A stretch of DNA of 64,000 nt from DATKSG01 sp035531775 (GCA_035531775.1 DATKSG010000014.1:1-64000); one strand, 5' to 3'. Numbered from the stretch's first letter, positions 9,004 through 18,388 are shown. A program made the numbers and translations. Notes: generated from the letters alone by a model not told the origin.

Positions 9004-9968
9004 GCACGACGCTGGCGAGCGTAGAGGCACTGCGACGGCGGTTGGGGATGTCGGCACGTACTGACGAGCCGTTCGGCGTCCGCACCACGTATCGCGTGGG
9101 CGGGAGTACTGCGCTGTGGCTCGAAGCAGCCGACGAAGACGCTCTGGCCGCTGTGCACGCGGCTTTGCAGGAGGTGGGTGAGCCGGTTCCGTTGTTGGTG
9201 CTGGGCAAGGGCTCCAACCTCCTGGTGGCTGACGGCGGCTTCCCCGGCCTGGTGCTGTCGCTTGGCCCGGGCTTCGCCTGGGTGGAGGTGGAAGACCTCG
9301 TCGTGCGTGCCGGGGCAGCCACCGGGTTCCCGGTGGTGGCGCGGAAGTCGGTCGGCGCCGGTCTGCGCGGGCTGGAATGGGCAGTGGGCGTACCGGGCTC
9401 GGTGGGTGGAGCCCTGCGGATGAACGCCGGGGGCCACGGCGCCGACACGGCGTCGGTGTTGCAGGGCTTCCGGGCTTTCGACCTAGCGTCGGGCGAGGTG
9501 TGTGAGTGCCGAGGCGAGGAGCTTGGTGCCCGCTACCGTCACTCGGCCCTCGGTCCTGCCCATGTGGTGATCTCGGCTGCGTTCTCCCTGACCGTCGGTG
9601 ACGGCGCTCAAGCTCGGGCGGCGCTGGCCGAAATCGTGCGGTGGCGGCGACGTAACCAGCCCGGTGGGTCCAACGCCGGATCGGTGTTCACCAACCCCGA
9701 AGAAGGCGCCGCCGGGCTGCTCATCGAGCAGGCCGGGTTGAAGGGCCTGCGCCTGGGCAGCGCCCAGGTATCGCCCAAGCACGCCAACTTCATCCAGGCC
9801 GACGAAGGAGGGTCGGCCGACGACGTCCGGCGCTTGATCGACCACGTCCGGGTGGTGGTGGCCGAGCGCACCGGGGTGCGCCTGGTCCCCGAGCTGCGCA
9901 TGGTGGGGTTCCCCGATACCCCGCCGCCCATGGTGCAGACCTCACTGTCAACTGGAGGTCCACAGTGA
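9000..9968 (+). CDS. murB: UDP-N-acetylenolpyruvoylglucosamine reductase MurB
   Basis: MurB is the FAD-dependent reductase that completes UDP-MurNAc with NADPH. The 322-residue protein has the FAD-binding segment LGKGSNLLV followed by GVPGSVGGALRMNAG. The proton-donor serine is S228 in NAGSVFTNP. I chose the GTG at 9000 because it overlaps the murC stop by 4 bases as the neighbours do; a GTG at 8997 is equally possible. The product feeds MurC, encoded just upstream. Confidence 0.94.
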   Translation: MSTTLASVEALRRRLGMSARTDEPFGVRTTYRVGGSTALWLEAADEDALAAVHAALQEVGEPVPLLVLGKGSNLLVADGGFPGLVLSLGPGFAWVEVEDLVVRAGAATGFPVVARKSVGAGLRGLEWAVGVPGSVGGALRMNAGGHGADTASVLQGFRAFDLASGEVCECRGEELGARYRHSALGPAHVVISAAFSLTVGDGAQARAALAEIVRWRRRNQPGGSNAGSVFTNPEEGAAGLLIEQAGLKGLRLGSAQVSPKHANFIQADEGGSADDVRRLIDHVRVVVAERTGVRLVPELRMVGFPDTPPPMVQTSLSTGGPQ

Positions 9969-10774
9969 GCGCGCCACCCACCACCGTGACTCGACCCCGG
10001 CCTCCTATGGACCGGCGCATCGGCCAGCGACGCGCCGCTGTCATCCGGGCCCGAGGACGTCGTCGTTTGAAGGTGGTGGTGGGGCTTCTGGTGGTGACGG
10101 CCCTGGCGGTGGGGGCGGAGGCGCTGGCCCACTCAGCGTGGCTTTCGGCCCGACACCTCGTGGTGGTGGGGGCTGTCCATACCCCACCAGCGGAGGTATT
10201 ACGAGCCGCTGGTCTCAGCACCCACCCTCCGCTCGCAGGTCTCGATCCCGGGGCGGAGGCGGTGGCGGTCCAGGGACTGCCCTGGGTGGAGCGCGCCACC
10301 GTGGAGCGACGGTGGCCCGACACCGTGGTGGTCGACATTGTGGAGCGAGTCCCGGTGGCGGCGGTGCCAACTGCCCGTGGCGGCGAGTTCGCCTTGGTGG
10401 ACGCCAGTGGCCGGGTGGTGCAGTGGTCGATGACGGCCGGGCCCCTTCCCTTGCTGCGATCCCCGGCTGCGCCTGGCCGCCCGGGCTCGACGTTGGGGTC
10501 GGGGGCCGGGCCGGGCCTGGCCACCGTGTCGGCGGCGATGGCGATCGTGCCCGGTCGCGTCCACGGTGTAGCGGTGGCCGCCGACGGGTCGGTCACCCTC
10601 GATCTGGGTTCCGGCATCCAGGTCCTGGTGGGCGCCGACACCGGCCTGACGGCCAAACTCGACGCTCTGGCCAGCCTGCTGGCCGGAGTGGCGCCCACGG
10701 GGCCAGAGGTGATCGACGTGCGGGTGCCCGGAGAGCCGACCACCAGCGCCGTGGGAACACCGGGGACCGGGTGA
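9965..10774 (+). CDS. ftsQ: Cell division protein FtsQ/DivIB
   Basis: FtsQ is a single-pass membrane protein that links early and late divisome components. The 269-residue sequence has a basic cytoplasmic N-terminus, one membrane segment at about 36-56, then a POTRA domain (SARHLVVVGAVHTPPAEVL through WVERATVERRWPDTVVV) and a beta domain with VERVPVAAV. The GTG overlaps the murB stop by 4 bases. The gene closes the tightly overlapping block; a 207-base gap to ftsZ follows. Confidence 0.9.
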   Translation: MSAPPTTVTRPRPPMDRRIGQRRAAVIRARGRRRLKVVVGLLVVTALAVGAEALAHSAWLSARHLVVVGAVHTPPAEVLRAAGLSTHPPLAGLDPGAEAVAVQGLPWVERATVERRWPDTVVVDIVERVPVAAVPTARGGEFALVDASGRVVQWSMTAGPLPLLRSPAAPGRPGSTLGSGAGPGLATVSAAMAIVPGRVHGVAVAADGSVTLDLGSGIQVLVGADTGLTAKLDALASLLAGVAPTGPEVIDVRVPGEPTTSAVGTPGTG

Positions 10775-10824
10775 GGCCGGTCACCACCAGCCCCATCGGG
10801 CCACTGCATGTGCTCCCGCCCTGC

Positions 10825-10853
10825 TTGACCGGTTCACGGGGCCGCCGTATCGT
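10825..10853 (+). promoter_or_regulatory. Candidate sigma-70-type promoter for ftsZ
   Basis: TTGACC at 10825-10830 and TATCGT at 10848-10853 are separated by exactly 17 bases, the best-formed promoter I see in the window. It lies in the 207-base ftsQ-ftsZ gap and would give a leader of about 120 bases. It would allow ftsZ to be expressed apart from the upstream mur genes. Confidence 0.5.
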
Positions 10854-10981
10854 GAAGGCGCCGGCACCGGATGAAGGTATGGTCGAGGGTGAGGGCGCAC
10901 TGCGCCGGCTCGTCCAGTCCGACCACCCGATGGGGCAATGGCGGTGAGACCCGAGCCCCGGGCGACCGACGAGGAGAGTCG

Positions 10982-12079
10982 ATGACCGGTCCTGCACAGA
11001 GCAGCTATTTCGCTGTCATCAAAGTGGTCGGCGTCGGCGGCGGGGGCGTCAACGCCGTCAACCGGATGATCGACGCGAACCTGCGCGGCGTCGAGTTCAT
11101 CGCCATGAACACCGATGCCCAGGCGCTGCTCATGAGTGACGCCGACTTGAAGCTCGACATCGGCCGCCAGCTGACCCGGGGCCTTGGCGCCGGCAGCGAC
11201 CCCGAGGTGGGCCGCCAGGCCGCCGACGAGCACCGAGGTGAGATCGAGGAGGCGTTGAAGGGTGCCGACATGGTCTTCATCACCGCCGGCAAGGGCGGAG
11301 GCACTGGCACCGGGGCCGCCCCGGTGGTGGCGGAGGTGGCCAAGTCTGTGGGCGCCCTGACCATCGGTGTTGTGACACGGCCGTTCTCCTTCGAGGGGCG
11401 CCGGCGGTCGGTGCAGGCCGACGCCGGCATCGAGCGTCTCAAGGAGAAGGTCGATGCCATCATCATCATTCCCAACGACCGCTTGCTCAACGTGTCGACC
11501 GAGAAGACCTCCATGGTCAATGCCTTCAAGATGGCTGACGAAGTGCTGCTCCAGGGCGTGCAGGGGATCACCGATCTCATCACCATCCCGGGCCAGATCA
11601 ACACCGACTTCGCCGACGTGCGCATGGTGCTTTCGAGCGCCGGAACGGCCATCATGGGGATCGGCCAGGCCACCGGCGAGGGGAGAGCCGTCAACGCAGC
11701 TCGCTCGGCCATCACGAGCCCGCTGCTCGAGGCGTCCATCGAAGGGGCCAGGGGCATCCTGGTCAACATCGCCGGCGGGCCCGACCTCGGGCTCTTCGAG
11801 GTCAACGAAGCTATGGAGATCATCCACGGCGTGGCACACCCCGACGCCAACATCATCTTCGGCAACGTGGTGGACGACGCCATGGGCGACGACGTGCGTG
11901 TCACCGTGATCGCCGCCGGCTTCGAGCGGTGGGACGAGGGGCGCATCGGGGAGCCGAGGCCCAACGAGCGCAGCCAGGTGCTCGGGATCGATCCCGTGCA
12001 CGAGGACATCTTCGCCCTTCCCGCCGACGATCTCGACCTCGGCGACGACGAGTTCGACGTCCCCTCCTTCCTCCGCTAG
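10982..12079 (+). CDS. ftsZ: Cell division GTPase FtsZ
   Basis: FtsZ is the tubulin-like GTPase that forms the Z ring. The 365-residue protein has the tubulin signature GGGTGTG at 105-111 and the T7-loop segment NTDFADVRMVL. The C-terminal peptide DDEFDVPSFLR is the site that binds partners such as SepF. The ATG at 10982 is preceded by GAGGAGAG at a good distance; the frame remains open upstream but that part is not conserved. The C-terminal linker is fairly short. Confidence 0.97.
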   Translation: MTGPAQSSYFAVIKVVGVGGGGVNAVNRMIDANLRGVEFIAMNTDAQALLMSDADLKLDIGRQLTRGLGAGSDPEVGRQAADEHRGEIEEALKGADMVFITAGKGGGTGTGAAPVVAEVAKSVGALTIGVVTRPFSFEGRRRSVQADAGIERLKEKVDAIIIIPNDRLLNVSTEKTSMVNAFKMADEVLLQGVQGITDLITIPGQINTDFADVRMVLSSAGTAIMGIGQATGEGRAVNAARSAITSPLLEASIEGARGILVNIAGGPDLGLFEVNEAMEIIHGVAHPDANIIFGNVVDDAMGDDVRVTVIAAGFERWDEGRIGEPRPNERSQVLGIDPVHEDIFALPADDLDLGDDEFDVPSFLR

Positions 12080-12179
12080 CCGGGCCGACACCCTGGGGAC
12101 CACGCCAGTTCAGGCATGGTGGACGGGGCGAGCCCACGGCGACCAGCGCGCTCTCGGCGCGGCCGAGGCGTCCGCCCCC

Positions 12180-12773
12180 GTGCCCGCCGGCCGGGCCCTG
12201 CTTCGCCTGACCCAGGTGCACGGCCCGGTTGTGGTCTTCGTGGGCCGAGGGCCGGTGCCGCCGGGAGCCGAGGCCTGGGCGCCCGGCCCGGCGGGAAGGC
12301 CTCCCGAAGGGGACGCCTTGGTGGGCGTAGGCGACGACCACTGCCTGGCCGTGCTGGTTGCCGACTGCGCTCCGGTGGCCCTTGCCTCACCCGACGGTGT
12401 CCATGGCGCCGTGCACGTCGGCTGGAGGGGCCTGGCGGCCGGCATCCTTGAACGGGCCGTGCCGGTCATGCGGGCGTTGGGCGCCGGGGAAGTAGTGGCG
12501 GAGCTCGGGCCGTGCATTGGCCCGTGTTGCTACGAGTTCTCCCCGGCCGATATGGCGCCGATGGTGGACCGCTACGGGCCCTCGGCCCGGGGCCGTACCA
12601 CCTCCGGCGCCCCGGCGCTCAACATGGTTGCCGCCATCACGAGCGCGCTCGGGTCCATGGGCGTGGTCCTCGGAATCGAGCGGTGGCACTGCACGGCGTG
12701 CAGCCCCGACGATTACTCGCATCGCCGTGATGGCGACGAAGAGCGCCAAGCCCTGCTCGTGTGGCAGCGATGA
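12180..12773 (+). CDS. pgeF: Purine nucleoside phosphorylase / YfiH (PgeF) family protein
   Basis: This family has a laccase-like fold; members act on purine nucleosides and in some bacteria edit peptidoglycan precursors. Metal-site residues are visible in TQVHG, LVADCAPV and AVHVGWRG, and GPCIGPCCYEF and HCTACSPDDYSHRRDG follow. The listed start is the first GTG. The same frame upstream (12108-12179) reads VQAWWTGRAHGDQR, which looks like the conserved N-terminus of the family, yet no ATG, GTG or TTG precedes it after the ftsZ stop. CTG at 12093 is possible. Confidence 0.85.
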   Translation: MPAGRALLRLTQVHGPVVVFVGRGPVPPGAEAWAPGPAGRPPEGDALVGVGDDHCLAVLVADCAPVALASPDGVHGAVHVGWRGLAAGILERAVPVMRALGAGEVVAELGPCIGPCCYEFSPADMAPMVDRYGPSARGRTTSGAPALNMVAAITSALGSMGVVLGIERWHCTACSPDDYSHRRDGDEERQALLVWQR

Positions 12774-13450
12774 GCCACCCGACAACCGGCGCCCTCAGCG
12801 CCGAGCTGGTCGCCGACCGCCTGGCCGAAGTGCGGCGGCGGGTGGCGGCCTGCGGCGCCGACACGGGGGCGGTGGAGGTGGTGGCGGTGACCAAAGGCCA
12901 CGGGGTCGAGGCGGTGACCGCCGCGCTCGGAGCCGGTCTCCATGCCATCGGGGAGAACTACGCCGAGGAGCTCGTGGCCAAAGCGGCCGACCCCTCGACC
13001 GTCGCTGCGCGGTGGCATTTCCTGGGCGCCGTCCAGCGTCGCAAGGTGGCCCGTCTGGCCAAGGTGGTGAGCTGCTGGCAGACGGTGTGCCGGTTGGTCG
13101 AAGGCGAGTCGATCGCCGAGCGGGCCCCGGGGGCCGCCGTGCTGGTGGAGGTGAACTTGACCGGGCGCCCGGAACGCAATGGCGTGTCGCTGGCCGAGGT
13201 CCCGGGCCTCGTGGGCGGGCTGCGCGCTTTGGTGCTCGACGTCGTGGGCGTCATGGCCATCGGCGTGCCGGGCCCACCAGAGGATGCCCGACCGGGTTTC
13301 CGGCGCCTGGCCGAGCTGGCCCGTGACCTGGGTCTCGAGCAGGTCTCGATGGGAATGAGCGACGACCTAGAGGTGGCCGTACAAGAAGGCTCCACCATGA
13401 TCCGCATCGGGCGCGGCCTGTTCGGGTCACGCCCGACGACTGCCTCCTAG
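12770..13450 (+). CDS. YggS/PLPBP family pyridoxal phosphate homeostasis protein
   Basis: Members of this family bind PLP in an alanine-racemase-like barrel and maintain vitamin B6 and amino-acid balance without known catalysis. The 226-residue protein has the PLP-binding lysine in VAVTKGHG, IGENYAEE, WHFLGAVQRRK, and the C-terminal phosphate-binding SMGMSDDLEVAVQEGSTMIRIG. The ATG overlaps the pgeF stop by 4 bases. A yggS homologue between pgeF and sepF is the normal order in Gram-positive dcw regions. Confidence 0.93.
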   Translation: MSHPTTGALSAELVADRLAEVRRRVAACGADTGAVEVVAVTKGHGVEAVTAALGAGLHAIGENYAEELVAKAADPSTVAARWHFLGAVQRRKVARLAKVVSCWQTVCRLVEGESIAERAPGAAVLVEVNLTGRPERNGVSLAEVPGLVGGLRALVLDVVGVMAIGVPGPPEDARPGFRRLAELARDLGLEQVSMGMSDDLEVAVQEGSTMIRIGRGLFGSRPTTAS

Positions 13451-13514
13451 GGGCCCCGGCGGCGTCCCCATACGCCGGAGTCGAGGCACTACGCTGTCGA
13501 AGGGAGGAACGCAC

Positions 13515-14033
13515 ATGGCGTCAGGGTTCTTCAAGCGCACCATGGTCTACCTGGGCCTGGTCGACGACGACTACGAGGACTACGAGGACTACGAGCCCGC
13601 CCGGGGCATTCCTCGGGTGTCGGCGCGTCCGGCCGAGGAAGAAGAGTCGCAGCCGGTTCCGGCGATGGCCACCAGCACCATCCGCCCCATGCGCGAGGAC
13701 GGGACAGGCGCGTCGGCTTCCGTGCGGGCCATGGTCCGGCCGCTGCCGGCCGACTCCGCCGCCCGGGTGCATCTCGTGGCCCCCATGGAGTTTGGCGACG
13801 CGCGCCAGATCGCCGACCGGCTCATGGGCAACCAACCGGTCATCGTCAACCTGCAGATGGCCGATCGCGAGCTCATGCGGCGCATGATCGACTTTTGTAG
13901 CGGCGTGGCGTATGCCATGAGCGGGAAGATGGAGCGGGTGGCCGACAAGGTGTTCCTGGTCACACCCTCGAACGTCAAGGTGTCGGCCGAAGAGCGCCAG
14001 CGGCTGCAGGAGAACGGCCTGCTCCAGCCCTGA
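13515..14033 (+). CDS. sepF: Cell division protein SepF
   Basis: SepF anchors FtsZ to the membrane in bacteria that lack FtsA. The 172-residue protein has an N-terminal segment (residues 1-16) that could act as an amphipathic membrane anchor, then an acidic tyrosine-rich stretch DDDYEDYEDYE. A variable linker leads to the SepF core, with PVIVNLQMADRELMRRMIDF and the glycine-containing SGVAYAMSGKMERV. A strong ribosome site GGGAGG lies 8 bases before the ATG. The ftsZ C-terminal peptide it should bind is encoded 1.5 kb upstream. Confidence 0.95.
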   Translation: MASGFFKRTMVYLGLVDDDYEDYEDYEPARGIPRVSARPAEEEESQPVPAMATSTIRPMREDGTGASASVRAMVRPLPADSAARVHLVAPMEFGDARQIADRLMGNQPVIVNLQMADRELMRRMIDFCSGVAYAMSGKMERVADKVFLVTPSNVKVSAEERQRLQENGLLQP

Positions 14034-14073
14034 CGGGCTGACAGCTGAGCCGACTCCGCCCAGGAGCTCTGTC

Positions 14074-14367
14074 ATGCACGGCGCCTTCATGGCCAGCGTG
14101 GGCCTACAACGTGCCCTCGGTATCGTGCTCGAGCTCTACGTCATCATCCTGGTGGCCCGCGCCCTCATGAGCTGGTTCCCCCTGCATCCCGGCAGCCCAC
14201 TGGTGGCAGTGGTGCGGACCCTCGACCGCCTGACCGAGCCGGTCCTACGGCCCATCCGGCGCATCCTGCCGCCGGTGCGGGCGGGGGGCATGGCCATCGA
14301 CCTTTCTATCATCGTGGCCATTTTCGCCGTGCAGATCATCGGCGGCGTAATCGTCCGAGCCGTCTGA
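14074..14367 (+). CDS. YggT family membrane protein
   Basis: This 97-residue protein has two hydrophobic segments, at about 14-30 and 77-95, flanking the conserved loop ARALMSWFPLHPG and RPIRRILPPV. YggT proteins sit next to sepF and divIVA in many Gram-positive genomes, and their role is not settled. AGGAG precedes the ATG at 14074; a second ATG lies 15 bases on. Confidence 0.9.
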   Translation: MHGAFMASVGLQRALGIVLELYVIILVARALMSWFPLHPGSPLVAVVRTLDRLTEPVLRPIRRILPPVRAGGMAIDLSIIVAIFAVQIIGGVIVRAV

Positions 14368-14393
14368 TCCCTCGCTGGCCGGGGGGCCGTGGG

Positions 14394-14399
14394 TAGGAT
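14394..14399 (+). promoter_or_regulatory. Candidate -10 element (TAGGAT) for divIVA, leaderless arrangement
   Basis: TAGGAT ends 7 bases before the ATG at 14407. Transcription starting about 7 bases downstream would begin at or next to the start codon. No convincing -35 hexamer is visible. It matches eight other cases in this window. Confidence 0.4.
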
Positions 14400-14406
14400 C
14401 GGGCCC

Positions 14407-15138
14407 ATGGAGAGTCCTAAGTCGAATCAGCCCATGGCCGCCCTCGACAGCCTGCGGACGGTTGAGTTCCGCCAGACCCTGCGTGGATACCACATCGACG
14501 ATGTCGATGAGTACCTCGAGAAGGTGGCTGTCGAGGCCGAGGCGCTCCAGGAACAAGTGCGCCTGGCCGCCGAGCGCATGCGACAGGCTGCCGACCGCAT
14601 CGCCCAGCTCGAGCAGCCAAAGCAGCCTCAACCGCCTCAGCAGGCGCTCTCGAAGGCACCGGCTGCCGGCACCACCGAGGAAACCTTGCAGAGGACTCTG
14701 GTCCTGGCCCAGAAGTTCGTTGACCAGACCCACGCCGAAGCCGAGGCCCAGGCCCGAGCCATCATCGAGCAGGCCGAGAAGCGGGCCCGTGCCGCTGTGA
14801 GCGAAGCGGAGGAGCGGGCTCGTTCGGTGGCTGCTGACACCGCCGAGCGCCTGCGCACCGAGGTGGCGCGCCTCGAGGCGCAACGCGCGAAGCTGGCTGG
14901 TGATGTGGAGACCATCGCCCGTCACCTCGAAACCGAACGAGCACGTTTGCGCGGAGCGCTGGGCGAAATGCTGCACTGGATCGACGAGCACGTGCAGCCT
15001 GAAGCCACCCTGTTGGCCCAGCCCCCCGCCGATCGGTCGGGACAAGAGGCTCAGGACCGGGCGGAGTCACCAGCGGACCGGCCCGGGCTCATGCCGCTCG
15101 GCCAGGGGCATTCGGCGCCCAACGGATCGCCTCGCTGA
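14407..15138 (+). CDS. divIVA: DivIVA/Wag31-type polar growth protein
   Basis: DivIVA recruits the elongation machinery to curved membranes; in actinobacteria it organises polar growth. The 243-residue protein has the N-terminal DivIVA segment (LRTVEFRQTLRGYHIDDVDEY split as LRTVEFRQTLRGY and HIDDVDEYLEKV) followed by a coiled coil rich in Glu/Ala/Arg. A Gln/Pro linker at about 70-85 separates a second coiled coil, QTHAEAEAQARAIIEQAEKR. The start could also be GTG 14389 or ATG 14434. It ends the dcw region, convergent with ileS. Confidence 0.92.
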   Translation: MESPKSNQPMAALDSLRTVEFRQTLRGYHIDDVDEYLEKVAVEAEALQEQVRLAAERMRQAADRIAQLEQPKQPQPPQQALSKAPAAGTTEETLQRTLVLAQKFVDQTHAEAEAQARAIIEQAEKRARAAVSEAEERARSVAADTAERLRTEVARLEAQRAKLAGDVETIARHLETERARLRGALGEMLHWIDEHVQPEATLLAQPPADRSGQEAQDRAESPADRPGLMPLGQGHSAPNGSPR

Positions 15139-15156
15139 GCGAGTTTGGAGCGAGCT

Positions 15157-18100
15157 TCAGAGCGGGTGGTGGCCGACCTTGGCCACAGCCACAGCCAGTT
15201 CGTCTGCCGGCGTCACCGTTATGGCATCAGCCAGGGTCTGCTCGGCCACGTAGTCCCGATGGCGCTCGACCGCTGACGCCACCTCGGCAGGAGCGGACAG
15301 GGCCAGGTCGATGTGGTCCGACACGTGCAGGCCGGCGTCGCGTCGGGCCCGTTGGACCAGGCGGACGACGTCGCGAGCCCAACCTTCGGACTCGAGGTCG
15401 GCATCGACGTCGGTGTCAAGGACGATGACGCCGGCGTTTCCCGGCAAGGTCCGGCCCTGGTCGGGCCGCCGTGGCCGCAGGGCCAGCAGGAATTCGCCAT
15501 CCTCGAGACGCCACCGGTCCACATCTACTGAGCCGTCACCGGTCAGCTGCCAGCGGCCGGCCTTAACGGCGGCGATGACGCGTTGGGTGTCGGGGCCCAG
15601 GCGCGGCCCGAGGGTCGCCGGCACCAGGGAGAGTACCCGCTCGGCCACGTCGGACACGGCGTCGGTGAATACGACCTCTTTGACGTTCACCTCGTCCTCG
15701 ATGAGGGAGGCGTAGGGAACAAGGCGCTCGGGCTCCGGCACAGCCACCGTGAGGCGGTGCAGCGGCAGGCGCACACGCCGGGCGTGTGCTTCGCGCACCG
15801 CATGGGCGGCCGAGCACACGTCGCGCACCGTGTCCATGTCCCGGACCAGCTCCGGGTCGGGGCGGAGCTCGGCTGAGCCGGGCCAATCGGCCAGGTGCAC
15901 CGAGCGCTCGCCGGTCAGGGGGCGGTAGATGGCTTCGGTGAGCAGCGGGAGCAGAGGAGCCGCCACCCGGCATAGAACCGACAACACAGTGGACAAGGTG
16001 TCGTAGGCGTCGGCCTTGTCGGCCTCTACCTCGTCCGACCCGTCGCGTGAGCGCCAAAACCGGTCCCGGCTGCGGCGGATGTACCAGTTGTTCAGCGCGT
16101 CGAGGAACGATGTCACGGCCGAGCAGGCACCGAACAGGTCGTAGCCGTCCATGCACCGCTCGAGTTCGGCGACCAGAGCGGCCGTCTTGGCCAGCGCATA
16201 GCGGTCGAGGACCCCCGCCGCATCGAGTCGACGCCGGCCGCCGATGCCGTCGACATTGGCGTACAGCGACATGAAGTACCAGGCATTCCAGATCGGGTTC
16301 AAGACCTGGCGGCGGACTTCTTCGAAGCCTTTGGCGTGCACTACCAGGTCCTGGCCGCGCAGGATGGGCGAGGACAGCAGGAACCACCGCATGGCATCGG
16401 CGCCCCACATGTCGAAGACCTGGTCGGGTTCGGGGTAGTTGCCCAATCGCTTCGACATCTTGCGCCCGTCGTCGCCCAGGACGATGCCGTGAGCCACACA
16501 GTGGGAGAACGGAGGCCGGTCGAACAGGGCGGTGGAGAGCACATGGAGCGTGTAGAACCAACCCCGGGTCTGCCCGACGTACTCGACGATGAAGTCGGCT
16601 GGAAAATGCGAGTCGAACCAGTCGGCGTGCTCGAAGGGATAGTGGACCTGGGCGAAAGGCATCGATCCGGATTCGAACCAGCAGTCGAGGACGTCGCTCA
16701 CACGGCGCATGGTCGATGTGCCGGTGGGGTCGTCCGGGTTGGGCCGCACCAGGTCATCGATGGCCGGTCGATGCAGGTCGTCCGGGCGGACCCCGAAATC
16801 CCGCTCGAGCTCTTCGATGCTCCCGTAGACGTCCAGCCTGGGATACCGAGGGTCGTCGCTCTTCCACACCGGGATGGGAGCTCCCCAGAAGCGGTTGCGG
16901 CTGATCGACCAGTCGCGCGCTCCCTGGAGCCACTTGCCGAAGGCACCGTCGCGCACGTGGGACGGCACCCAGTCGATCTGCTGGTTCAGCTCGAGCATCC
17001 GGTCCTTCACGGCGGTGACAGCGACGAACCACGAGCTAACCGCCTTGTAGATGAGCGGCGTGTCGGTACGCCAGCAGTGTGGGTAGCTGTGGGTGTACGT
17101 GGCCGCCTCGACCAAAACACCTGACGATTCGAGGTCGGCGGTGATGGCCCTGTTGGCGTCGAATACCTGGACACCGACATAGGGGGCGACTTCCGCTGTG
17201 AAACGTCCTTGATCGTCGACCGGGCAGACCACGGCGATGCCGGCATCGGCACAAGCCTGGTAGTCCTCTTCGCCGAACCCCGGAGCCATGTGGACGATGC
17301 CGGTGCCCTCGTCGGTGGCCACGAACTCGCCGCCGAGCACCACGAAAGCCCCCGGGTGATCGGCGAAGAAGCCGAACAGGGGCCGGTATCGCCGTCCCAC
17401 GAGGTCGGACCCGCTGATGATGGAGAGCGGCTCCCGGTCGGCGAACAGCGCCGGGTAGGCGGCGACACGCTCCTCGGCCACCACGGTAGGGCCGTCGTCG
17501 AGGTCGTAGACGGCATAACGGATGTCCGGGCCCACGGCCACGGCCAGGTTGGAGGGAAGCGTCCATGGGGTGGTGGTCCATACGAGCAAGCGCAGGGGAC
17601 CGACGATGGCTCCGGGCTCGGCGTCGGCGGACAAGGGGTCCAAGGTGAACGCCACCGTGACGGCTGGGTCCTGGCGGGGGCGATAGGCATCGTCCTGGCG
17701 GGTCTCGAAGTTCGACAGTGGCGTCTCGCACTCCCAGCAATAGGGCAGTACGCGCTCGCCTTCGTAGAGAAGGCCTTTGTCCCACAAGCTCTTGAAGGCC
17801 CACAGGACGCTCTCCATGTAGGGGAGGTCCATGGTCTTGTAGTCGTCTGCGAAATCCACCCAACGGGCTTGGCGGGTGACGTAGCGCTCCCAGGAGTCGG
17901 TGGTGCGCTGGACCAGAGCCCGGCAGTAGCCGTTGAAGCGATCGATGCCGTACTCCACAATGCTGGCTCGGCCCCTCACCTCGAGCTCTTTCTCGGCTTC
18001 CATCTCGGCTGGGAGCCCGTGGCAGTCCCAGCCGAATCGTCGCTCCACGCGCCTGCCGCGCATGGTCTGGTACCGGGGGATGGCGTCCTTTACGAAGCCG

Positions 18101-18312
18101 GTGAGCAGGTGTCCGTAGTGGGGGAGCCCATTGGCAAAGGGAGGGCCGTCGTAGAAGACGTACTCGTTCCCCCCCCCGGGTCGGGCTTGAACCGACGCTG
18201 CAAAGGTGCCGTCGGCGGCCCAGAAGTCCAGGATCTCACGCTCGAGACGGGGGTAGTCCGCCTGCTGGTCGACGCGCGGGTACGGCGCGTCATGCGCAGT
18301 GCTGGTGGGCAT
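15157..18312 (-). CDS. ileS: Isoleucyl-tRNA synthetase (long, type-2-like form)
   Basis: The enzyme charges tRNA-Ile. The 1051-residue protein has the class I signatures HYGH at 65-68 and KMSKR at 618-622, followed by LGNYPEP. The editing domain carries TDEGTGIVHMAPGFGEEDY. The length, the KMSKRLGNYPEP form and the divergent C-terminus resemble the eukaryote-like type 2 enzymes that are usually less sensitive to mupirocin; that consequence is inference. The gene is convergent with divIVA, with 18 bases between them. Confidence 0.96.
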   Translation of the reverse strand: MPTSTAHDAPYPRVDQQADYPRLEREILDFWAADGTFAASVQARPGGGNEYVFYDGPPFANGLPHYGHLLTGFVKDAIPRYQTMRGRRVERRFGWDCHGLPAEMEAEKELEVRGRASIVEYGIDRFNGYCRALVQRTTDSWERYVTRQARWVDFADDYKTMDLPYMESVLWAFKSLWDKGLLYEGERVLPYCWECETPLSNFETRQDDAYRPRQDPAVTVAFTLDPLSADAEPGAIVGPLRLLVWTTTPWTLPSNLAVAVGPDIRYAVYDLDDGPTVVAEERVAAYPALFADREPLSIISGSDLVGRRYRPLFGFFADHPGAFVVLGGEFVATDEGTGIVHMAPGFGEEDYQACADAGIAVVCPVDDQGRFTAEVAPYVGVQVFDANRAITADLESSGVLVEAATYTHSYPHCWRTDTPLIYKAVSSWFVAVTAVKDRMLELNQQIDWVPSHVRDGAFGKWLQGARDWSISRNRFWGAPIPVWKSDDPRYPRLDVYGSIEELERDFGVRPDDLHRPAIDDLVRPNPDDPTGTSTMRRVSDVLDCWFESGSMPFAQVHYPFEHADWFDSHFPADFIVEYVGQTRGWFYTLHVLSTALFDRPPFSHCVAHGIVLGDDGRKMSKRLGNYPEPDQVFDMWGADAMRWFLLSSPILRGQDLVVHAKGFEEVRRQVLNPIWNAWYFMSLYANVDGIGGRRRLDAAGVLDRYALAKTAALVAELERCMDGYDLFGACSAVTSFLDALNNWYIRRSRDRFWRSRDGSDEVEADKADAYDTLSTVLSVLCRVAAPLLPLLTEAIYRPLTGERSVHLADWPGSAELRPDPELVRDMDTVRDVCSAAHAVREAHARRVRLPLHRLTVAVPEPERLVPYASLIEDEVNVKEVVFTDAVSDVAERVLSLVPATLGPRLGPDTQRVIAAVKAGRWQLTGDGSVDVDRWRLEDGEFLLALRPRRPDQGRTLPGNAGVIVLDTDVDADLESEGWARDVVRLVQRARRDAGLHVSDHIDLALSAPAEVASAVERHRDYVAEQTLADAITVTPADELAVAVAKVGHHPL

Positions 18313-18319
18313 GGGCCCC

Positions 18320-18325
18320 AGCGTA
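18320..18325 (-). promoter_or_regulatory. Candidate -10 element (TACGCT) for ileS, leaderless arrangement
   Basis: Read on the minus strand, TACGCT ends 7 bases before the ileS ATG at 18312. No T-box-like leader can fit between this element and the start codon, so if it is used ileS is not controlled by a T-box. Confidence 0.4.
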
Positions 18326-18388
18326 TTCGCCGGCGGCAGCCGCCCCGGGCAAGGTGGTGGCTGCCGCCGTCGGCGTGCCGCCTGGGTG

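Noticed and set aside
18313..18345. T-box leader for ileS
   Set aside because: No specifier hairpin or T-box sequence is visible, and the likely promoter is only 7 bases before the start codon.
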